Shown here: positions 20,499 through 26,756 of the stretch, one piece after another | Layout: every line of letters begins with the position of its first letter | Position numbering within the stretch: position 1 is the first letter of the stretch | Source of the DNA: Wenyingzhuangia gilva | Lineage (GTDB): Bacteria; Bacteroidota; Bacteroidia; Flavobacteriales; Flavobacteriaceae | Length of the DNA: 64,000 nucleotides | Reading direction: 5' to 3' | Assembly (NCBI RefSeq): GCF_030519655.1 | Contig: NZ_JAUMIT010000001.1 | Location: 806,001-870,000, forward strand | The notes under the pieces: model-generated | Database searches by the model: none | The model's input: the letters and a program-made list of their open reading frames with translations, nothing else | Told to the model about the DNA's origin: nothing | Translations under genes and position numbers: made by a program

Positions 20499-21527
20499 AT
20501 GACTAAAGATTTAACAACTTCTAACCTGCATAGAAAGAATATTCTAAACAACAATCATGCATTAAAAATTTTATATAAGAAACTTTCTTTTTCTGGAATT
20601 ATGTTTGAAAATAAATATCGGTTTACGAAAAAACAAGTAGCCGAATTTTTTGAAATAGATGAAAGAACTGTTGATCGATATCTAGAAAACAACAAGCTAG
20701 AATTTGAAGAGTCAGGATACGAGATAATAAAACATAACAGATTGAAAGAGTTTAAATTATCCTATGTCGACGACATGAATGTCGTCGACATAGACGAGTC
20801 TATACAAAAAGCACCTTCCTTAGGTATATTTACATTTAGAGCTTTCCTTAATGTAGGAATGTTATTAACTGAAAGCGACAAAGCAAAACAGCTAAGATCA
20901 TTAATTTTAGATATCGTAATCGATACCATAAACAAAAAACTTGGTGGAAACACAAAATATATTAATCAAAGAGAAGAAGAATTTTTATCTAGTGCTATAA
21001 AAGAACACAGCTATAGACAGGAATTTACAAATGCACTAGACTATTATATCAAACCTAACAAATTTAAATACGCTCAACTAACTAATAAAGTCTATAAAAG
21101 TATCTTTAAAGAAGATGCTAAAGAATATAAACAAATATTAAACTTAAATAGTAAAGATAGTGTTAGATCAACAATGTATTCTGAAGTATTAGATCTTATT
21201 TCTAGTTACGAAAATGGTTTTGCTGAGTATCTAAAAAATCACTTTCAAACAAAAAAAGAAAAACTTAGATTATCCGAAGCGAATACTTTATTTGATGAGT
21301 TTGAGAAACTAACTAATGCTATTTACGAACCCCTAAAAGAAAAAACTAGGGCATTAATGGCTAGCAGAGATATGGCTTTTAGAGATGCATTACATGAAAA
21401 ACTTAAAAACTATATTACACATTTGACACCTGAAGAATTTGATAAATTTTTAGGAGAAAAAAGTATGGATTTAGAGGAAAGAATTATAAAAAATATAGAT
21501 GTATTTAAAAGGTTAAAAGATAGATAA
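20499..21527 (+). CDS. Predicted DNA-binding partner of a Doc-type toxin
   Basis: A 342-residue protein with no close family that I can name with confidence; it resembles the RhuM-like DNA-binding proteins often found beside Fic/Doc genes. Residues about 40-80 (RFTKKQVAEFFEIDERTVDR) look like a helix-turn-helix followed by a DNA-contacting helix. The middle holds a region like FTFRAFLNVGMLL, and the C-terminal 100 residues are strongly helical and charged, suggesting a coiled coil. Its last base is the first base of the downstream toxin ATG (TAATG), so they form one translationally coupled unit. By position it would be the antitoxin/autorepressor, though it is much larger than Phd. A perfect 15-bp palindrome lies inside the gene. 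Confidence 0.6.
   Translation: MTKDLTTSNLHRKNILNNNHALKILYKKLSFSGIMFENKYRFTKKQVAEFFEIDERTVDRYLENNKLEFEESGYEIIKHNRLKEFKLSYVDDMNVVDIDESIQKAPSLGIFTFRAFLNVGMLLTESDKAKQLRSLILDIVIDTINKKLGGNTKYINQREEEFLSSAIKEHSYRQEFTNALDYYIKPNKFKYAQLTNKVYKSIFKEDAKEYKQILNLNSKDSVRSTMYSEVLDLISSYENGFAEYLKNHFQTKKEKLRLSEANTLFDEFEKLTNAIYEPLKEKTRALMASRDMAFRDALHEKLKNYITHLTPEEFDKFLGEKSMDLEERIIKNIDVFKRLKDR
20762..20793. repeat. Perfect 15-bp inverted repeat inside a coding region
   Basis: CTATGTCGACGACAT and ATGTCGTCGACATAG are exact reverse complements separated by only two bases (GA). The motif is far more GC-rich than its surroundings and encodes the SYVDDMNVVDID stretch at the junction between the HTH part and the middle domain. 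It could fold into a stable mRNA hairpin or be a protein-binding palindrome. Confidence 0.9.
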
Positions 21528-21958
21528 TGAATACATATATTTATTTTGAAATTAAACACGCTATCCAAACACATGATTTTATTATTAAGAATTCCGGAGG
21601 AAATTTTGGTGTTATTGATATTGGAAAAATAGATAGTGTTTTATACCATATTCAAAACGATTTATATTATCCAGAATTTGAAGATAAATTAACCCATCTT
21701 GTCTTTTCTATAAATAAGCTTCATGCATTTACCGATGGCAATAAACGAACCTCTATAGCTCTTGGAGCTTATTTATTAGAGATAAACGGAATAGAGTACT
21801 GTGTAGATAAATTTATTACTGAAATGGAAAACATATCTGTTTACATTGCTGACAATAAAATCAACAAAGCCTTACTAAAAGAAATCATAAACTCCATATT
21901 AACTGAAGATTATTTTAGCGAAACATTGAAACTAAAAATAATTGACTGCCTTAGTTAA
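21527..21958 (+). CDS. Doc/Fic-family toxin (death-on-curing type)
   Basis: A 143-residue Fic-fold protein. The active-site motif HAFTDGNKRT (about residues 65-74) matches Doc, where Lys replaces the Gly of canonical Fic HPFxxGNGR. In P1 Doc this change goes with kinase activity that phosphorylates EF-Tu, instead of AMPylation. The upstream stretch IIKNSGGNFGVIDIGKIDS also matches the Doc N-terminus. The ATG overlaps the stop of the DNA-binding gene by one base. It is probably a toxin-antitoxin module; the target is inferred from the family. Confidence 0.85.
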   Translation: MNTYIYFEIKHAIQTHDFIIKNSGGNFGVIDIGKIDSVLYHIQNDLYYPEFEDKLTHLVFSINKLHAFTDGNKRTSIALGAYLLEINGIEYCVDKFITEMENISVYIADNKINKALLKEIINSILTEDYFSETLKLKIIDCLS

Positions 21959-21982
21959 AACAAAAAACTGATTAAATCATAT

Positions 21983-22960
21983 ATGAGATATTTACACATC
22001 TTTTTTATAATATTATTTATGTCGAATTCTTTCTCACAAAACATCACTTTTACCCAACCCGATTTTTTACAACAGGGAGATACTATTTTAATTGTGGCTC
22101 CTGCAGGAATTGTAAAACAACCTACCGCTATTGAAAAAGCCAAAGAAACTTTTGAAAACTGGGGATATACAGTCATTATTGGAGAAGCAGTTTTTAATGA
22201 GCATCATCATTTTGCAGGAACTGATGCTCAACGTAAAAACGACATGCAATGGGCTTTAGACCATCCAACAGCCAAAGCTATTTGGTGTGCTCGTGGTGGA
22301 TATGGATCAGTAAGAATTATAGATGATTTAGACTTTCGCGAATTTGCCAAGCACCCAAAATGGATTGTTGGTTATTCTGATATAACCGTGTTTCACAACA
22401 AATTACACAACCTAGGTTTTCAAAGTATTCACGCTCCTATGCCAATTAATTTTAAAGAACCTTGGCCTGCCATTGAAGAAAGCATGGAGCAATTAAATAC
22501 TATTTTAAAAGGAAATTTGCCAAGCTATACTATTTCTTCAAATTCATACAATCAAACTGGAAATGTGTCTGGAGTTATTGTTGGAGGAAATTTAACGATT
22601 TTAGAAAATATGATTGGAACAAGCACTTGTTTTTCTACCAAAAATAAAATCCTTTTTATTGAAGAAATTGGGGAATACAAATATCATATAGATAGATTGC
22701 TAAGAGCTCTGGACAGAAAAGATTATTTTAAAGATTGTGCTGGGTTGATTTTAGGGGATTTTACCGACACCAAACAAAACTATCCTGATTTTGGTCAAAG
22801 TATTGAGGAGATTGTATTGAGCATTGTAGAAAAATACAACATTCCGGTACTTTTTGATTTTCCTGCAGGACATGAAGACAAAAACATGGGATTGATTTTT
22901 GGACATGAAATCAACATGACTGTTGGTAACAGCTCATCATCCGTAGAATTTTCTAATTAA
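21983..22960 (+). CDS. LD-carboxypeptidase family protein (S66), exported
   Basis: Members of S66 cleave the terminal D-alanine from murein tetrapeptides during peptidoglycan recycling or remodelling. The 325-residue protein shows the oxyanion/Rossmann start IVAPAG, the nucleophile motif VGYSDIT (Ser about 125), the Glu region around GGNLTILE, and the late AGHEDKN with the catalytic His near 300. An N-terminal hydrophobic stretch ending in SNSFSQ is a signal peptide, so unlike E. coli LdcA this one is periplasmic or outer-membrane associated. It starts 24 bases after the toxin gene and ends at a strong hairpin. Confidence 0.9.
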   Translation: MRYLHIFFIILFMSNSFSQNITFTQPDFLQQGDTILIVAPAGIVKQPTAIEKAKETFENWGYTVIIGEAVFNEHHHFAGTDAQRKNDMQWALDHPTAKAIWCARGGYGSVRIIDDLDFREFAKHPKWIVGYSDITVFHNKLHNLGFQSIHAPMPINFKEPWPAIEESMEQLNTILKGNLPSYTISSNSYNQTGNVSGVIVGGNLTILENMIGTSTCFSTKNKILFIEEIGEYKYHIDRLLRALDRKDYFKDCAGLILGDFTDTKQNYPDFGQSIEEIVLSIVEKYNIPVLFDFPAGHEDKNMGLIFGHEINMTVGNSSSSVEFSN

Positions 22961-22997
22961 AAATTACGACTACCTATAACAAGCAGTCGTAATTTTT
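22959..22997. terminator. Terminator after the S66 peptidase
   Basis: Stem AAAAATTACGACT / AGTCGTAATTTTT with a 13-nt loop. It is symmetrical and can also end leftward transcription of the small gene at 23006. Confidence 0.85.
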
Positions 22998-23005
22998 AGT
23001 ATTGT

Positions 23006-23152
23006 TTATATAAACAGAATAGGCTCATCATCTCCCCCATTTTCTTCTTCCAAAAAATATGGTCTTGGGTAAAGTCTTCTTGCAACTATTTCTGCATTAC
23101 TAATAAATCTGTTTTCTATAATTCCGTTGATTCTATTTATTATTTTATTCAT
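23006..23152 (-). CDS. Possible 48-residue microprotein (A)
   Basis: An ATG-started frame of 48 residues ends exactly at a bidirectional terminator. The N-terminal half is basic (NKIINRINGIIENR) and the C-terminal half acidic and aromatic (YFLEEENGGDDEPILFI). There is no signal peptide or membrane segment. The split into a basic leader and a distinct tail would suit a peptide precursor, but no maturation enzyme lies nearby. It is supported by its placement between two terminators; no homologue is recognised. Confidence 0.35.
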   Translation of the reverse strand: MNKIINRINGIIENRFISNAEIVARRLYPRPYFLEEENGGDDEPILFI

Positions 23153-23177
23153 TTTATTTAAGTTTTGCTCAATAAAA

Positions 23178-23200
23178 AAGACACTTTAAAAAGTGCCTTT
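23178..23200 (-). terminator. Terminator of microprotein B
   Basis: On the minus strand the stem AAGGCACTTT / AAAGTGTCTT is followed by a T-run. It closes fully only as a leftward RNA, where the mismatch becomes a G-U pair, which argues for minus-strand transcription. Confidence 0.6.
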
Positions 23201-23237
23201 ATAAATATTGAATATGTTGATAATTAACTATCTGTCA

Positions 23238-23351
23238 TCATTTTTTATAAAGGACTACGTTTCTCGATTTGACCTGTTGTAAAGCCATCATAAACTTTAC
23301 TGCTAAAGCCTGTTTTGATTTTAAAATGGTAATGTTAGAATGTGTGTTCAT
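23238..23351 (-). CDS. Possible 37-residue microprotein (B)
   Basis: A 37-residue frame starting at ATG 23351, with an amphipathic basic centre (KSKQALAVKFMMALQQ) and a basic end. It is placed between an upstream hairpin (23382-23410) and its own terminator. There is little room for a separate promoter between that hairpin and the ATG, so expression may depend on readthrough from gene C. It shares a loose SK...MM spacing with C. No function can be assigned. Confidence 0.35.
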   Translation of the reverse strand: MNTHSNITILKSKQALAVKFMMALQQVKSRNVVLYKK

Positions 23352-23381
23352 GGTCTTAAAATTTATGATTGGTATTAAACG

Positions 23382-23410
23382 AAAAAAGCATCCCGATGGG
23401 ATGCTTTTTA
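23382..23410. terminator. Hairpin between microproteins C and B
   Basis: Stem GCATCCC / GGGATGC (7 bp) with a 3-nt loop, flanked by an A-run and a T-run on either strand. It would act as a terminator, or as an attenuator of gene B if leftward transcription continues. Confidence 0.75.
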
Positions 23411-23437
23411 TATATTTTGAAATTAATTTTTCTGTTC

Positions 23438-23554
23438 TTAAAAATTACAAATACACAATAACATCCCCGCATTATGGTTCTTGACCATCATGGCTTGAAA
23501 TAACGACTTCTTAGAAGTGATTAATTGGCAAGTATGTAAATTGTTTTGTTTCAT
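23438..23554 (-). CDS. Possible 38-residue microprotein (C)
   Basis: A 38-residue frame from ATG 23554 with three Cys (HTCQLI... LLCICNF). A promoter-like TACAATTTTG lies about ten bases upstream on the minus strand, so the message would be nearly leaderless. Downstream, before gene B, comes a strong hairpin. The organisation (short peptide then hairpin) resembles a leader peptide or a small independent transcript. No homologue is recognised. Confidence 0.35.
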   Translation of the reverse strand: MKQNNLHTCQLITSKKSLFQAMMVKNHNAGMLLCICNF

Positions 23555-23630
23555 TTGTAATGCAAAATTGTATTTTTTTTAGTTCATAACCAAATATTTA
23601 TCTAAATAAAAACTATTTTAGAAAATAAAA

Positions 23631-23993
23631 ATGGCTCAACACAATGATTTAGGAAATTTAGGAGAAACTTTAGCTAACGAATATTTGATAAAACAAGGCT
23701 ATACCATTCTTGATAAAAACTGGCGATACTTAAAAGCTGAAATTGATATTATTGCCCTTAAAGAAAATACGCTTGCTATTGTAGAAGTAAAAACTAGGAG
23801 TACAGACTTTTTTGGAAGTCCTGAAGAATTTATTACCAAATCTAAAATAAAAATGTTGATTACGGCAGCAGATGCTTATGTACAAAAAAGAAACTTAAAT
23901 GTTGATGTCCGCTTTGATGTAATTGCCATTGTTAAAAATAAAAAAGAAACCACCATAGAACATATTAAAGAAGCTTTTTTAGCTTTTGAATAA
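23631..23993 (+). CDS. yraN: YraN family (UPF0102) putative nuclease-like protein
   Basis: A 120-residue protein matching the UPF0102/YraN family in length and layout. Visible are the N-terminal GETLANEYLIKQGY helix and the restriction-endonuclease-like core, with Glu-Asp in KAEIDIIA and the E-x-K of VEVKTRS. The fold is related to Holliday-junction resolvases, but a biochemical role has not been settled for the family. It is convergent with the LytTR regulator, whose stop is 3 bp away, leaving no room for a terminator. Confidence 0.92.
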   Translation: MAQHNDLGNLGETLANEYLIKQGYTILDKNWRYLKAEIDIIALKENTLAIVEVKTRSTDFFGSPEEFITKSKIKMLITAADAYVQKRNLNVDVRFDVIAIVKNKKETTIEHIKEAFLAFE

Positions 23994-23996
23994 AAT

Positions 23997-24755
23997 TTAT
24001 GATTCTAGCCAAATTTTAAAATCTTTTACTCGTTCTCTAGCCACAATTATTTCTCCCAAGTGATAAGTATTAAGAGTAATCATCAAACGTGAATTAGAAT
24101 AACTCAATATCTCTTTTATGGCATTGATATTCACAAAAAACTTACGATTCACTCTAAAAAAAGTTTGTGGTTCTAATTCCATTTCTAACTGATCTAAAGT
24201 GCTGTCTAACAAATAACTTCTTCTATCAATCGTATACAGGTAAGTTCCTTTGTTTTCGCTATAAAAACATTCAATTTCATCAACATTAATCAACTTTATG
24301 TGCTGACCTACTTTTACAGAAAAACGTTTTTTATACTCTCTGTCTATAGGATTTATGAGCAATCTTTTAATATCATCAAAATCTATATTAACGGCTTGTT
24401 TTTTTGGAATACGTTCTTTGTATTTTTTAACAGCCATTACCAATTCTTCTTCATCAATGGGTTTTAATAAATAATCAATACTGTTTAGTTTAAATGCCTG
24501 TAATGCATATTCATCATAAGCCGTAGTAAAAATCACTGCACTTTTTATATCAATCGCTTCAAAAATTTCAAAAGACAAACCATCACTTAATTGTATGTCT
24601 AAAAAAATTAAATCGGGATGTGTATTGTTTTCAAACCAAAACATGGCTTCCTCTACAGAATGTAACAACGTTTGAACTTCAATATTTACAGCTAACAACA
24701 TACGCTGAAGATAACGTGCTGATGGTTTTTCGTCTTCAATAATAATCACTTTCAT
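23997..24755 (-). CDS. LytTR-type response regulator
   Basis: A two-component regulator with an N-terminal receiver domain (about 1-120) and a C-terminal LytTR DNA-binding domain (about 150-250). The phospho-acceptor Asp is in LIFLDIQLSD (about 56), the switch Thr in IFTTAYDEYA and the conserved Lys in LLKPID. I use ATG 24755, which gives the standard MKVIIIEDE start; a longer reading from GTG 24770 would overlap the upstream stop. It is the last gene of a three-gene operon and starts five bases after the 2TM gene, so it should serve the LytS-type kinase encoded at 25120-26457. Confidence 0.95.
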   Translation of the reverse strand: MKVIIIEDEKPSARYLQRMLLAVNIEVQTLLHSVEEAMFWFENNTHPDLIFLDIQLSDGLSFEIFEAIDIKSAVIFTTAYDEYALQAFKLNSIDYLLKPIDEEELVMAVKKYKERIPKKQAVNIDFDDIKRLLINPIDREYKKRFSVKVGQHIKLINVDEIECFYSENKGTYLYTIDRRSYLLDSTLDQLEMELEPQTFFRVNRKFFVNINAIKEILSYSNSRLMITLNTYHLGEIIVARERVKDFKIWLES

Positions 24756-24760
24756 AGCAT

Positions 24761-25111
24761 TTAATCCCACTGTTTGTTTTCCTTATTCATAAATTCTTGA
24801 ATTTTACGTGCTTCCCAATCTTTAGAAAAGATAAGATTTTTTCCAAAGACTGATAATGCATGAACCCCCAAACCTATTCCCCAAAAAACGGCTGTTGAAT
24901 AGGTATTAAAATGCGAAAGATTGTAATACTCGGCATCTACAACAATACTGCTGATTAATATAAAAGCATTGATAACCAAGTACCAGAACAAATGCCAGTA
25001 AAAACCTTTCAAAGATTTTAGTCTTTTTTCTGCTAATAAATATGATTTTTCTCTTTCAAATCCATTTTGAAATGAATTCCTATTTTTTTCTGTTTGATTA
25101 TATTTTTCCAT
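24761..25111 (-). CDS. 2TM-domain protein
   Basis: A 116-residue membrane protein with two transmembrane helices in the 2TM family pattern: a charged LKSLKGFYWHL entry, helix 1, a short loop, a GIGLGVHAL helix 2 and a basic SKDWEARKIQEFM exit. The same pattern forms the C-terminus of the upstream kinase, so this is probably a split or duplicated copy of that domain. I choose ATG 25111 because the alternative TTG at 25129 lies inside the kinase gene. It sits between the kinase and regulator genes and so probably modulates the sensor. Confidence 0.85.
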   Translation of the reverse strand: MEKYNQTEKNRNSFQNGFEREKSYLLAEKRLKSLKGFYWHLFWYLVINAFILISSIVVDAEYYNLSHFNTYSTAVFWGIGLGVHALSVFGKNLIFSKDWEARKIQEFMNKENKQWD

Positions 25112-25119
25112 GATTTCTT

Positions 25120-26457
25120 TTATTTCCAATTCTTATCTTCTTCTGTACGCATAAACTCCTCCATTTTTCTTTTTTCCCAATTACTTCCAAAAACACCATT
25201 GCTCACAAAAACTCTGTATGCCTGAAAAGCAAGACCTAAGCCCCAACCAAACATTGGAAACCAAAACCATTGAATTCCCCATAAAATTTTATAATTAATA
25301 AATATTAAAAAAGGAATTACTAACACATACGATACTAGACTATAATAAAATCCTTTAAGTTCTTCTACATGTTTACGTGCTCTTACATAACTGTCGTCAA
25401 TTCTTGATTCTGTTGTTCTCATCACTGATATTTGTTTGGTTAGCATAGGTATTGACACAGCAAAACTGCTTGTCTCTTTATTGATATTAACTTTTTTGTG
25501 GGTTAACAATTTGTAACGTTGTAAAATATTATTTAAACCAATACCACTACTCTTTTTTACCATTTGTTTGGGTTGCAAATTGTTTTCTACCACTAAATAA
25601 TCTTCTTCTTCAAAAATGTTAATATGCAAAGGTTTTGTAGCGGTTACAATATTGTGTTTTACAGCATTTTCTAAAAGTAATTGTAACGATAATGGCACTA
25701 TTTTACTTTCAGAATTGGTTGCTTTTTCTGGAATATTAAAAACAATACTATCTTCAAACCTCATTTTTAAAAGAGACATGTACGTTTTTGCAAAAGCAAG
25801 TTCTTCATCTACAGTAACCAATTCTTTATTTTTTTGCTCTAAAACATAACGATATACTTTTGATAAAGAAGTAGTGAATTTTTGAGCACTTTGAGGATTT
25901 TCTTCTATCAAACTCGTCAACACATTTAAGCTATTAAAAAGAAAATGAGGGTCTAGTTGATTTTTTAAGGCATCAAACTTTGCACTGGCCGTACCTGCAA
26001 TTACTTTTTGTTCTTTAATTCTGTTTTGTTGATACCTATTGTAATAATAGAAAAGATGAAAAATGATGACAATAATTAAAGAAATCCATAAACCAAATTG
26101 ATAGTTACCAAAAGTTTCTCTGCTAATAAAAGATTGGAATGATTCTCCTCTATAAAAAATCGCTAAGAAAGTTCTAATTAAAAATAAACCTACTATAGAA
26201 ATAATTACTGAACCTAGAATACCTATTACAATACGTTTTATAAAGGATTTCCTTTTCCAGTTTTGTTGATTTAAATAATCAAAAAAGGATAGATTAGAAT
26301 ACCCTAAAACAAAAGAATACAATTGATATTGTAAAAAATTGTTCAGTACTTGAGTGATGTTATTAAATGGAAATCCAGTAAACAATACATTCCCAATAAC
26401 AAAAACCGCACATCCTATAACAAACGATATCAATATGTTTTTAACTGATTTTTTCAT
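25120..26457 (-). CDS. LytS/YehU-type sensor histidine kinase with C-terminal 2TM domain
   Basis: A 445-residue membrane kinase. Four hydrophobic helices occupy about residues 8-145. The His-kinase core has the phosphorylated His in LDPHFLFNSLN (about 170), the N-box LLLENAVKHN and the G-box SGIGLNN. After the ATPase domain, residues about 350-445 form a 2TM domain (LKGFYYSLVSYV ... NWEKRKMEEFM), which also occurs as the separate downstream gene. The partner is the LytTR regulator encoded two genes downstream. The signal sensed is not predictable. Confidence 0.94.
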   Translation of the reverse strand: MKKSVKNILISFVIGCAVFVIGNVLFTGFPFNNITQVLNNFLQYQLYSFVLGYSNLSFFDYLNQQNWKRKSFIKRIVIGILGSVIISIVGLFLIRTFLAIFYRGESFQSFISRETFGNYQFGLWISLIIVIIFHLFYYYNRYQQNRIKEQKVIAGTASAKFDALKNQLDPHFLFNSLNVLTSLIEENPQSAQKFTTSLSKVYRYVLEQKNKELVTVDEELAFAKTYMSLLKMRFEDSIVFNIPEKATNSESKIVPLSLQLLLENAVKHNIVTATKPLHINIFEEEDYLVVENNLQPKQMVKKSSGIGLNNILQRYKLLTHKKVNINKETSSFAVSIPMLTKQISVMRTTESRIDDSYVRARKHVEELKGFYYSLVSYVLVIPFLIFINYKILWGIQWFWFPMFGWGLGLAFQAYRVFVSNGVFGSNWEKRKMEEFMRTEEDKNWK

Positions 26458-26639
26458 GATGTTTATTTTGTCCTTGTTAAGGCCTATTAAGATACAACCT
26501 TGGTTTAAAGTAATTAAATCTTATGAGTCTGATTTTTTTTACTATTGATGAAGCAAATATCTAACACAAATACCTGTTTATAAAAAAGTACTTACCCAAC
26601 TGTTGTTTTTTAAGGATGAATTGTAATACAACACTTATA

Positions 26640-26689
26640 AATCAACATAAAGTTCTTCTATGAAGGACTCTATGTTGATTTTTCTTTTT
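26640..26689. repeat. Long inverted repeat upstream of the kinase gene
   Basis: Outer stem AATCAACATA / TATGTTGATT encloses inner stem AGTTCTTC / GAAGGACT with one mismatch, followed on the plus strand by a T-rich run. It looks like a rightward terminator, although no rightward gene precedes it. The remaining 26458-26639 holds no coding sequence that I can support and must contain the leftward kinase promoter. Confidence 0.6.
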
Positions 26690-26726
26690 AAAAAAAAACA
26701 AGGCAACATATTCTATGTTGCCTTGC
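26690..26726 (-). terminator. Terminator after dabA
   Basis: Perfect 12-bp stem CAAGGCAACATA / TATGTTGCCTTG with a 3-nt loop. In the leftward direction it is followed by a run of nine Ts, so it ends the dab operon. Confidence 0.85.
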
Positions 26727-26756
26727 TTATGATCACGTTAACTTTTCGTCTCAATT

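Noticed and set aside
23269-23484. 71-codon plus-strand frame in the microprotein region
   Set aside because: It begins with TTG and runs straight through the GCATCCC hairpin at 23382-23410, so it cannot be a normal transcript; the minus-strand layout fits the hairpins better.
22998-23560. Possible RiPP precursor cluster
   Set aside because: Peptide A has a leader/core look, but no ATP-grasp, radical SAM, cyclodehydratase or transporter gene is near, so I do not propose a biosynthetic cluster.
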